From contig OX335642.1 of NCBI GenBank assembly GCA_946894095.1, positions 3,483,021 to 3,547,020 of the forward strand: a stretch of DNA of 64,000 nucleotides, written 5' to 3'. This stretch comes from Incurvaria masculella (lineage: Eukaryota > Arthropoda > Insecta > Lepidoptera > Incurvariidae). Every line of letters begins with the position of its first letter. Position 1 is the first letter of the stretch. Below the pieces are notes generated by a model, which was not told the DNA's origin, did no database searches, and saw only the letters and a list, made by a program, of their open reading frames with translations. This document shows, piece by piece, positions 17,870-29,800 of this stretch. The translations under genes and the position numbers were made by a program.

Positions 17870-20800
17870 GTAAGTTTTCCACGTTTGGTGCTCTTCATAA
17901 TGTGCTGTGTCTTAAATTTGAAGAAAAATGTGATATTAAACCCATTGATTTTGTGAAAATCGTATTTGTGTGCCGGCGGGCTGGTGCCGCCATGTTCGCG
18001 CTGGCTTCTTTCAGCCACGGATCGGATCGTATTCTGCGTTGAAACCGCCGACATCGTTTCATCCACGCCGTAAATTACCCTTTTCTTATCTAACACTACT
18101 CATGCCAGCACCCCCACGGTCGCTGCTTTGAAGTGAGGTTATGGACCGGTATTAGGTTTCATACGAACCGGCTGACTGAGCACAACGCCTTTTTTGGCTA
18201 TTCTCTGCATATTCGCGCTGTTAAAACGAAAAAAAAATGTTTTGAGTTAAATTCCATTGCAAAACAGTGCAAGTGACCACTACCACGAAACACGTCAGTT
18301 TATGAAAATATCAAAGGCCGGATGCATTTGACTCACCACTCGTTATAATTTGTCCTGGTTTAACAAATACATCCTAATGAGCAAATGCTTTACCAACTTT
18401 CCCAGCTATGGCATCAGTAGACACATGCTGTGTCTGGCTAGGGGGCCCTAGAGTCCGCACAGATGTTTTCAAAGTTGTCGTAAACGCCGATGCAAGGTCA
18501 TTGGACGCCAAAGTGTTTGCACGTCGAGATGCACGGTTGTGCGCAATCGCAGTAGATTTTGTCCATAAATGGTGCAAAAACACAGATAGAGGCGGTGACC
18601 GCGCGTTTTTAAAAACGTCCGTTTTTATCCCATTTCCAATTAGAGTTAGATATAGCCCTCAAAAATTCTAGTTTCTTGCCATTGCAACCGAGAGGAAAAA
18701 AAGGACTGGAAATCATGTTTTCAATAACCTGAAAATTACTATCAGAGATTATAGAAAAACCCGATTTTTATGGGTTTTTTATTTTCTTACTATATTAGAA
18801 CGTTTGTGTTTGCTTGTATGTTTTACAGCAGTGCCTACACTTGTTCACAAATAAAACTTTGTACATTGTTACTGTTTTGGGATTATCTTTGCAGTCGCTT
18901 TTCTAGCAACTAACTTAACCTTTTTTTTATTGGACATTTCAAATAATCATAAATAAAAACCATGTTAACGTTATCATGTGGTTGTGAGACGGAATTTAGA
19001 TAATTTTCATTGCCGCTTCTACCATCATTCATTCAATGAAGTACCGCCTAGTAAGTGAGGAAAAGGACCTTCACAGTTGTATGTGGAGGTCAACAATCAC
19101 CCAACTGTGCTCAGAGTTGCTTCACTAAGCTTATCGAAGCACAAGGCATTAAGCCACTGAGCTACCAGAAGCCTTATTCTGCTAATTGATAACTGCGCGC
19201 GTTATGTTTGTGTTTTCTCAAAACCGCATGTTTCGCGCGAAATGGTATTCTACTAGCGCAGATTGCAAAACGCATGCGCAAACTCGTAACGCGCACTCAT
19301 GTTCTCGTGGGCCGTGTGTTTTGCCGAATACTTGCGGTTTTGAGAATTCTATTTGTCAAATTCGGGGCATCGCATCACCGAACTTCGAATATCACTTTTC
19401 TACATTACGTTGTCATATCGCTGTCTCTTTCTTTTCGTATGTCATATTTGAGTGAGAAAATAACTGTCATAATCGTGACAGATTATTTTACCCTGTAAGC
19501 GGCGCGCAAGACAAACCACTCCATAGACAATAACAAAACGCGTGTGTGAATTAGCTGAATACCGATTTTTGGAAACCGCACTCGAAACTTAGCGTGTTAT
19601 GTTTGACGGAAACATAACTTATACGGAATGGTTTGAAATTGGACAAATAGCAGAATCGGGCTTCAGGGCTAACTTATCGCCTAAATGCATTTTTTTAAAT
19701 TATTTTATATTTTTCTTTGCGATTGTAAGGGAATACTTTTTGTTGTTGATGTGTAAGTTTACTGACAATTTCCGAAATAGTTACGCTAGAGAGCAGTGTC
19801 AATTGAAAAAATATGTAGTGACAAGAATCAAGAAGGATATGTTGAGATTACACAATCTAAAGGGACATTTGTCAGCCTCAATGGCCCAGTGGCGCGACAC
19901 TTCGGCGATCGCTCTCCGAAGTTAAGCAACGCTGGGTCCAGTCTGGTCTTGGATGGGTGACCATTCGACCGTTGAGAGAGGCTGGCCGTGGTTCGGATTC
20001 CACGTTAAACTGTAGGTCCCTTTCCTTACTTACTAGGTGGTAGGGTTAATCCCACCCGGGTTGGCACCAGCGCATTGGATGAACGATGGTCGAAGCGGCA
20101 ATGAAAATTGTCCGTTTTTTCCGTCCAGTTCAATGTAGCCGTGCAATTTAAGGAAGGTCCTGGCATAGCACCTAGTTCCCATGTGGTGTGTTGGGCTAAT
20201 ACCATGGCAGAAAGTGTGGTATTAGCCATCCATGTCCAGTCACATAAAAAAACAAATATTCAGAGGGAATTAATTTTACAGACACAAATGTAATTGTGCC
20301 CGGTTGGCCTAGGAGAATGTACAAAGCATTTAAATGCATCTCGCATGCACGAAAAAACCTCTTGAGACAAGTGCGCAGATTACACGCGCGATCTTTAAAG
20401 ACACATTTAAGTTTCGCGCGAAAGTTCGTGAGGTACATTGCACCAGTAATCCTAGATCCTGTAAGAATAGCATATATCATCTCTGCCTACCCCTCTAGGA
20501 GATTCAGAGATGAAAAGGTGGGTCAGGTCTTGGCCCACAGATTCTTTATGTTGTCTATATGTCATTTCGCTTGGATACTTTGTTAGTGCAATGTCCTTTA
20601 GACTTCTTGTGTTTTTGACATGCTCAGTGGATAGCGCCATCTGTTGTAGTACATGCTGACTGACTTTTTTTTTTTTTTTTATGCGACCTGACATGGATGG
20701 CTAATACCACACAACTACCGTTATGATATTAGCCCAATACACCACATTCCCGAAGGAATTAGGTGCCATGCCAGGTCCTTCCCTTTATGAGCACGGCTAC

Positions 20801-23800
20801 ATTGAACTAGATGGAAAACACGGACAATTTTTCATTGCCGCTTCGACCATCTTTTCATCCAATGCGATGGTACCAACCCGGGCGGGCTTAAACCCTACCA
20901 CCTAGTAGGGGAAGGGGACCTACAGTTTTACATGGATTCCGAACCATGGAGCAGCTCGCATTCGTGACGAAATGCACTTATCGAACTCTGAAAGAGAAAG
21001 ACAGTGGTGCAAGTTGGTATTGAACCCGGGCCTCTGGTACGCTAGGCCGGTCCCCGCGCCACTAGGCTACGAGCCGCTATGCATCTGTGTGTTGCATTTG
21101 TTGGGATGTTGAAACCAGCAGGGGGTCCATTCAGGGCAAGAGTGAGTTCGAATTCGTCACTTAAATATCAACTCACTTTTTTTAATAATCAATGTTCCCA
21201 CACTTCTTGAACATCATTACAGTTAGGTAAAAATCTGGTCTGTCCCGTAAATACGTTGGAAGTATAAATAACGGTTCCGTTATTTAAATAATAATATATT
21301 TCCCAGCTATTTTTAGGTTAACTCACTCCCGAACTCGAACTCACTCTTGCCCTGAATGGACCCCCTGGTCTATGTAGAGAGTGTAACGGTCGCTACAGTT
21401 TACTTTCTCGTATCTTATGTGATGCAATTACCAAATAATTTTATCACAGTTACGATTCATTTTCTCCATTAAATGCATATTACACACTCAGATTTGTCAA
21501 TTTGGCCGATACCAAACCGTGCTTTTCACGTCGTTTCAAGGAGAATAAATAATTTAATATGAACTTACTCTTAAGAATTATGAGGTGATCAAGTTTCATA
21601 CAATGGTTTGTGCCTGTTTCCTCAGTCAAACTATGAAATATTTTCTGATATTTTGCACATTATTATTATTTATTTATTTGGTATGCCAACAACATTATAC
21701 ACAAAACAGTTACATAGTTTAATTACTAAAAATAACAAATTTAGGTTGTACATGTTAATCATAGGCCTACACAGCTTCCTTACAAGTAAATATAACCAAT
21801 TAATTTGATTTAATTTGCATGAAGAAGAACTTGCGCACAAAAACTAGGTATAAAATGTGCAAAACAATCAATAATAAAAGAGAAAACAATAACTGAAAAA
21901 GAGCAAGATTACCAAACAGTGAAACTGTTTAAAATTAAAATTAATTAAATAAATCAACTGAGAGCTACGTATGTTTGTGCATTTTAGTTTTTTTGATAAC
22001 ATTGAAATGGTCTATCTACGTAATGCCGTATATGGTCAAGAAATAATATACAGTTGTACACATATTTTATATTTTTATTTTCTTGTCAGTTTGTTTATGT
22101 CCTACTTACTGACGACGCACTTATTATTTCACTTACATTATTACATATTATTTCATTACAAACTCGGTTTGTTAGAAAGTGTTTTCGAGGATTTGTTGAT
22201 GCTTGGGTGTGATTTAACTTTAGCAAGCGACGGCGGAAAGCAGTGTTTCCGTACCGCTGAGGGCCCGGAGGACTGGAGAAAAATTGGAGAGGCGTATGTC
22301 CAGCAGTGGACGCAAACACGCTGACTGACTGACTGACAAGTGACCGTGTAGTCTTTCATTGGTGTTAAATGTGTACATTGTTTTTAAATAAGTAACATCA
22401 TAGGAATCATCCAGTATTTTATATGTTTCCATAAGATCCCTACTCTGCCTGCGTTTTTCCAGTGTTGTGAGGTGCTTTAGCCAGTCCTCGTAATGTTTGT
22501 TCTTCCATCTTTGTTGGACCTTTGGACCTTTTCAAGTACTTCCTGAAGAATGGGCTCCAAATTTGGTAGGCGTATTTAAGAAGTGAGATTAGAGCATGAC
22601 AGCCGACAGGACCGTGCTGATAGAGAAATGTCAGTGCGCTGAAATTAGGTGTGTATGGCTTAACTCGATCCATAACTCATCAATTATTCGAAAAGTATAA
22701 ATAAAAAAAATGTCCCTTTTTTTATGAGACTATTGTATGATACCTACTGGTTTAGAAAATTCACTTTTATTTAATCATTTATTTAATTTTCATGACTCAA
22801 AAAAAAACTAAACAAAACAATTACTAGAGGTGTCGTGGACACCCTTTCGCTATATATTATGTGTTAAGTACTAGTGACCCGCCTCGGCTTTGCACAAGTT
22901 TTTTCACGCATTTTTTTAATCTGACATACGCCACAGAATAACGCTATCCATTCTGTCATCCCATAGTAATGCACGAAGCTCAGTGGTATAATAGTTCAGA
23001 TTTGACTATTTCATTTTGGACATTTACCCGAGCGGAGTTTCTAAACCTCCAATTTGCACAGGATGCTAATCTGAAGATTGCCTGAAAATTAAAAGTTAGA
23101 CACGAGATTGACGGGAGGACTGAAGCTCTGTCTCTTTGACAGCAAAAGTGTCGGTGTTGCTCTCTCTTTGACAGTAGATTTTCCCATCTAGCTCCTAATT
23201 CGGATCATTCAGTTTTTGACGTAACTTAGTGTAGTTTGACTACAGTTTTGAAGGAAATGAAATCAATTTCATTTCATTCAAAACTTGCCTAAAGCACATA
23301 AAGAAACGCACCTAAGGTACATAGTTCCAATAAAATTGTATAGAGAATCGCTCATTGTTTTGATATGAAACTAATTTCAAATCAAAGACTTGAATGTTTT
23401 TTTTACAATGATAGCTTTTTTATTTCATGCTTCTGCCACTGAATAAGTAGGTAATAAAGTATTCTGCCACGCGACTCTGACTCTTACTGTGGCCACCTCC
23501 TGAGTCTTGTTTCCGCATTTAGGACTCTTTCGTGTGATGAATCAACATCTTAGCTGTGAAGGAATGGTTTGCACGCTGAATCATATTGCCTGTGAGTAAT
23601 GGTGACATGATAATTTTTCATACCCCACCAAACGGTGAATGGACTATGGCTTTGCTGCTTTTATAGGGTTCCGTACCCAAAGGGTGAAAACGGAACCCTA
23701 TTACTAAGCCTTCGCTGTCCGTCCGTCCGTCTGTCACAGGGCTGTATCTCATGAACCGTAATAGGTAGGCAGCTGAAATTTTCATGGAGTGTGTATTTAT

Positions 23801-26800
23801 TTTGCCACTATAACAACAAATAGGTAAAATAAAAATAATAATAAAAATTAAAGGGCGGTCCCATACAATAAACGTAATTTTTAGGGTTAAATCTTGTACG
23901 ATGGTACGGAACCCTTCGTGTGCGAGTCCGACTCGCACTTAACTGGATTTTTTTTTTTTTGTTATTGAGGTAACAAGTGAAGAATCGAGATAATGTTTTA
24001 TGAGTTGTAGTTTTGGTATCCACGGATCATTGATGGAAAACATGCTGTTATATTTTTTGTTTCTCATGTTATGACTGAATATTGCCTTTAACTTTGTACA
24101 TATATATTTTGTATGTAACTGGACATAGAAGGCTAATACCACACCCACCGTTATGATATTATCATATTATAATAACATATCATATTCCCGATGAAATTAC
24201 ATTCCATGCCAGGACATTCCCTTTATGAGTATGGCCACATTGAGCTGGAGGGAAACACGGACGATTTTTCATTGCCGCTTTAACCATCTTTTCATCCAAT
24301 GCGATGCTACCGACCCGGGCAGGCTTGAAACTACCACCTAGTAATTGAAGGGGACCTATAGTTTTACATGGATTCCGAATGGAACAAATCGCTTTTGTGA
24401 TGAATTGCGCTTATCCAACTCGGAAAGAGAGAGAACTTGGGGTGGAGATCGAACCCATGACGTTGTGGAAAGCTATTTCCTGAGCTATACATAATTTTTA
24501 TATTATGTATTAGATTTATTATAGAAATTACATTACGAAATATATATATATTATCTTCGGAAGTCTGTAAAGAGAAATAGTTTTCCCAAGATGGTCGTAT
24601 GATACGTAAGTCTGTGGCCCAGTCATATTGCTAAGTGGTTAGAAAATAATGAATTCGTTGTTATTATTTTACAAGTCATTGCCAAGGTTATCTCTTTTTT
24701 GATAACACACGAAAGTCCTCTATTTACGAATATGAGATTGGGCCTCCGCTCCATTTATGACGTTGTTCGATTGTCACTTGGACGAACGCAGTCATGCCCT
24801 GCTTCAAAACGATATGTTAGAGGGAGAAGGCTATAAGACATTTATCACAGTTGTTCGCAAGTGCATACATTTTCTAAGGTGCCAAAGGCATCAATATAAG
24901 AAGAAAGGAACCATATAAGAAGAAAAATATTTTTGCATGGCGGGCAAGGGATACAATTTTTCCCAATTTCAGAAGCAATGTTTATAATGTGGTTCCGGTT
25001 TTTTATCACGCCATCCAGCGGTATAAATCTCATCCGGAAATTCTGAAAATAACTTGGTCGCAACATCTACAGCTATAAGTAATATTTATAATACCTAGCC
25101 TTTGGCTCGAAGTACATACCCCAAACCCCTGAGTACTACAATGTAGTATGCCCATACTGATATTATAAGTGCGAAAGTAACTCTGTCTGTCCGTTGCGCT
25201 CTCACTACTAAACCGCTGAACCAATTTTGATGAAATTCCCATTCTCTTTCGCATGGCGGCAGCGTGGCCACGAGTGACTAGAAAACGTCTGACTGTTAGT
25301 TACCTAGTTTGCTTAAGAATTCGGGACCCGCAACATTTGAACTAAATAGCGTCCTGTGAACTCTTCATGTGTTCCTACGTGTCGTTGGAACTCGAGAAAA
25401 TCAGTAGTGAGCGAACTGACTCGCCGGCGCTACCGTTTTTAAGGTTCCGTACCCAAAGGGTGCCAACGGACATCAAACGTCGGAGAATATCTCTACCTGC
25501 CGCGTGAAAAGCCATAACATTTTTCAAACATAAATAATTGCCATTTTTGTAGTTACGATTTTTGTTATTACTTTAAGTCGGCGTCCTTGGCGACCTTGTT
25601 ATGTTAGTGGTTAGTGTAAGTTATGAGATAACAAACTTAAAAAAAAACATGCAGACGAATTGATAACCTCCTCCTTTTTTGAAGTCGTTTAATGAGATAC
25701 ACGGCCCCCCATACAAACTAGTTTCGGTTGCCACTCCCGTGCTTCCATGCTCGCTGATAATTAAGGCTGCTCTTCCGATGGCGCGGCTCTCCGTTGGTCG
25801 CCGGTACAGTCGCTAAAATGACAAGTGTGAGGTCATCGACCGTGTCCGGCGCAACCGCTAACCTTGCGTCGGCGCATTAGTCATCGCGACGTGACGCGTC
25901 CCCCGCGCCCCCGCCCCATCACCGCGCCCCGCGCCGGCGCCATCTCGCGGCGGCCCGCGGCACGGCGTGATGGACGGGTCGACACGTGAGGTTGGGTTGC
26001 GGTTGGGTCGCGAGTGACTTATGAGGTTTTAGCACTGAGGAGAACGAAGGAGAAATGGCACACGGTCGATGTCGCGTCTCCGCCGTATGTTTCGCCATAT
26101 TGTATGGGAATCCGGGGCGGCGCCACACGCAGTCAAAACGACGCTACCGCGAATGTGCTCTAAAAACGCGCCCAAGTCATTTTCCACCCACACAAACCCT
26201 CCAATACGTCTGCGACGTTTGACGAGTCGACGTGAGGTTGGGTTGTGGTTATGTCGTGAAAGTGACTTTGAGGTTTTAGCACTGAAGAGAAAGGAAGGAG
26301 AAATGGCATGCGGTCGATGTCACGTCTCCGCCGTATGGTCAAAGTGGCCATATTGTACGGGAATTCGGCGGTGCACCGTATGTCTCAGTCAAAACGACGC
26401 TACCGCGAATGTGCTCTAAAAATGCGCTCAAGTCAGTTTCCACCCACGCAAACCCTCCAATACGACTACGACTATGTTTGCATGTGTCATGTACGTATAA
26501 GTTGGGTTAAGTTAGGTTCTTAGCGGGTCTTATAATCGGCGCGCTAGGAGGCATATCGCCTTCCTTTTTTTATCCGTGGGTTATACCTCGCTTAATGACG
26601 ATTGAAAATGTTTTCAAGTGTATCTAAAATGAACTTTTTGTCTTGAAAAACCGGTATGGGTCGCTGAGCGAAACCACGTTCGGCAAGGCACCATACCAGC
26701 GGATGCTGAGCTATCGGGCTTGTTCAACTTACTTAGATGGGCCGAAAGAAAATGTTTATTTTAAATGTCCTGTTGTGAAAGGAAGGCTCCCAAACGTCAG

Positions 26801-29800
26801 CTGGCCACCAAGAAAGGTTCAGGAAGAGATTGCTTTTTGCCGAAATGGCAGGCCTACTCAACGCGCGTTCCTGTGTCGATATTTCATTGGATATATCTCG
26901 GACACTTTTCAGGAGATTTGAGAGCCATCACATCTCGCGTAATTGCCCTGCTTTGCAATAACTTTTTGTTTGGTCGACTTTAGTAGCGATGCTGTCAGAA
27001 TTTATTTGCCGAATGATCTTCTGCCAAGACAGTAAATTACAATGGGAATGAACAATAACAGTCGTATTCAGAGAGAATCTGTCAAAACTTAGTACGAGTT
27101 TAGCACCGGACTAACCATACAAAGTGGCGTAGTCAAGTTAGTCCGCCCACGTACGACCCTCAGGCTGTTAGAAATGCAAATGTTTTTATCAACTTATGGC
27201 GTAACTACCGATCCGATTTAAAAAAATATATCAAATCGGTAAAAGCATAAGTATAAAAAAGACATTCGCTAATTTGTCTCCGTGCCGATTCAGCCCGATA
27301 TCACAGAATAACTAATAGTGCTACGCACAGAAGTTGCACTCCCCGCCAGTAATTTTTCAATTTTCATCCTAAATGTCCTTATTATAAAGTATGTATTACG
27401 TCGCTTATTGCCGGCGCGGCGGCGAGATGTAACGCGTCGTCGCTCACCCGCCCCATATCGCTGGAATGCGGCTTGCGCTATGGTTATCACACACTGCCGC
27501 CGCCAAACAGTATTGTTTGGTATTGTCCGGGTTAGTTGTTATTGGCCGGGTTGATAATATCACATTTGATAAAAAGGTGGTCGAAACGGTAATAAAACAT
27601 TGTCCGTGTTTTTCATTCAGTTCAATATCGACGTGCTCATAAAAGGAATGAAAGGTATGGCAAAAACCGGCCAAGTGCGAGTCGGGCTCGCACAAGAAGG
27701 GTTCCGTACCATCGTACAAGATCAAAAAAATCTTTTTTTTTTTGTATGCCCCCCTTTAACTTTTATTATTTTTTTATTTTACCTATTTGTTGTTCTAGCG
27801 GCAAAATAATTACACACTCTGTAAAAATTTCAGCTGCCTACCTATTACGGTTCCTGAGATACGGACGGACAGCGGAGGCTTAGTAATAGGGTTCAGTTTT
27901 CACCCTTTGGGTACGGAACCCTAAAAACCAACTACATGCAGCAAAGGAGAATAGGCAATAAGTACCTGGAGCTGCCACGAATGATTGCTCATTATTGTTT
28001 CACTAGGCAAAACCAATTTATGTTGTTTTTCCTTGTAATACATGGATAAATACTACCTAATGTATAAAAAAGTGCTGTGCTGATACCAGTCAATTACGTG
28101 TCAATTCAATAGGCCCCTCATAACACTATACCACATACCTACCTACATAAAGGCAAAACGTCAATAAACCTAAACTAAAAAAACAAACTCTCCTTTCAGA
28201 ATATTTCGGAAGCGTAAAGAAAGGTAACTTCAAATTATTTCGTGTACTATGATATCCGTTCACGCAACAGTTATTATATTTATTTTTATGATGATTAGAC
28301 ATTATTACGAATAAAAACGGCGAAAGTGCGCTTTTCGAGACGACTGATCGACTGGATGTAGAGGACGTGCGAGCGTGTGCGCGCGGCGGCCCTAACTGAA
28401 TTTGGAACCTCGGGTTCCCGAGCGCCGTAGGTGAAGATCTCAGTAGGTATTTAGGAGTGACGGATGCCTGCCGATATTCGAAAATAAATATACCGGTAGG
28501 TCACGACATTTTTGGTTACGATAACGTAAATGCCTGAATCTGTGTTCACATGTTAGAGACCAATCCTCTGAAGCTACTTGGTTGCGTTATCTAGATTGGC
28601 TATATAAATAATTTGTTGGTATGTACCTGCTGTTGAATATACTGATTGTCCAGAAACATTGATACCTATTAATTATGCAACAATAACCAGGGGGCCCATT
28701 CAGGTCAGAGTGAGTTCGAGTTCGGGAGTGAGTTAACCTAAAAATAGTGGGATAATATATTATTATTTAAATAACGGAACCGTTATTTATACTTCCAACG
28801 TATTTACGGGACAGAACAGATTTTACCTAACTGTAATGATATTCTAGAAGTGTGGAAACATTAACTATTTAAAAAAGTGAGTTGATATTTAGTGACGAAT
28901 TCGAACTCACTCTTGCTCTGAATGGACCCCCTGTCGATTTTTTAATTAAATACTTAAATATACCTAAAGTTATATCTGTAACCTAAATCGCCTATACCTA
29001 CGAAATGCAACCAAAGATTTGTTCAGTTTTGGTATTGCTAAGCAAGTATTTAATAATACTTTCATGCTTCGTTATTTGCACCCATTTACCTTAACATATA
29101 TATTTTTAGTCACCATAACTACATTTTCAGGCGCCTTATCTAGGTAACGCAACCACCAGGCCAGGCAGACCGACACATTTAGCTTCAGAGGGTTGGTCTT
29201 TATCCTGTGAACCAAGTGTCAGCCATTTAAGGTATCGTTACCACTTTTGTCGCGACCTCCTAGTCTAAAAAGTTATATTGTGGCGAGTCGAGCCGGGCAG
29301 CGAGTTTAGTGACCGAAATTTTGTCAATTGAAGGGGACAAAGTCAAGGTGTGTCTGTACTTTTTATAATCTTGTGAGCAAACAGCACTTAAGAAAATTGA
29401 TAAGTCAACCAACGAAGAGTTGATAAATACATGTGATAATAGTGTAGGCAGGGCGATAAAAAAGTAGGTATGTTTAATCAAGTCAAGTTTGGTTATTCAT
29501 GGGTTTCTCTTCAAGGTCGATCGTCACGAATCCGAGCTTTTCCATTGTTCGGAATCCATGTAAACTGTAGGTCCTATTCCTCTGTTAGAAGGTAGGGTTA
29601 GACCCGCCCGGGTTGGTATCATCATTTAGGATGAAAAGATGGTCGAAGCGGCAATGAAAAATGGTCCGTGTTTTCCATCCAGTTCTATACAGCCGTGCTC
29701 GTAACGGGAAGTTCCCGGCATAGCACCTAATTCCTTCGGAATTGCGGAGTGAAATGCAATGGAGTAGAATGCAACTGAAGGTTAGATTCATTGCCAGTTC

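Noticed and set aside
18374..18671. Overlapping open frames on both strands in cofilin intron 1
   Set aside because: No recognised domain on either strand, no matching splice partners, and the cofilin mRNA does not need them.
19599..19925. 108-codon plus-strand ORF
   Set aside because: It ends inside the head of the 5S/tRNA SINE and has no recognisable motif.
26765..26983. Frame with RKAPKRQLATKKGSG, resembling the histone H3 tail KAPRKQLATKAARK
   Set aside because: The likeness is about ten residues and stops abruptly; nothing of the histone fold follows and the preceding residues do not match. Probably chance.
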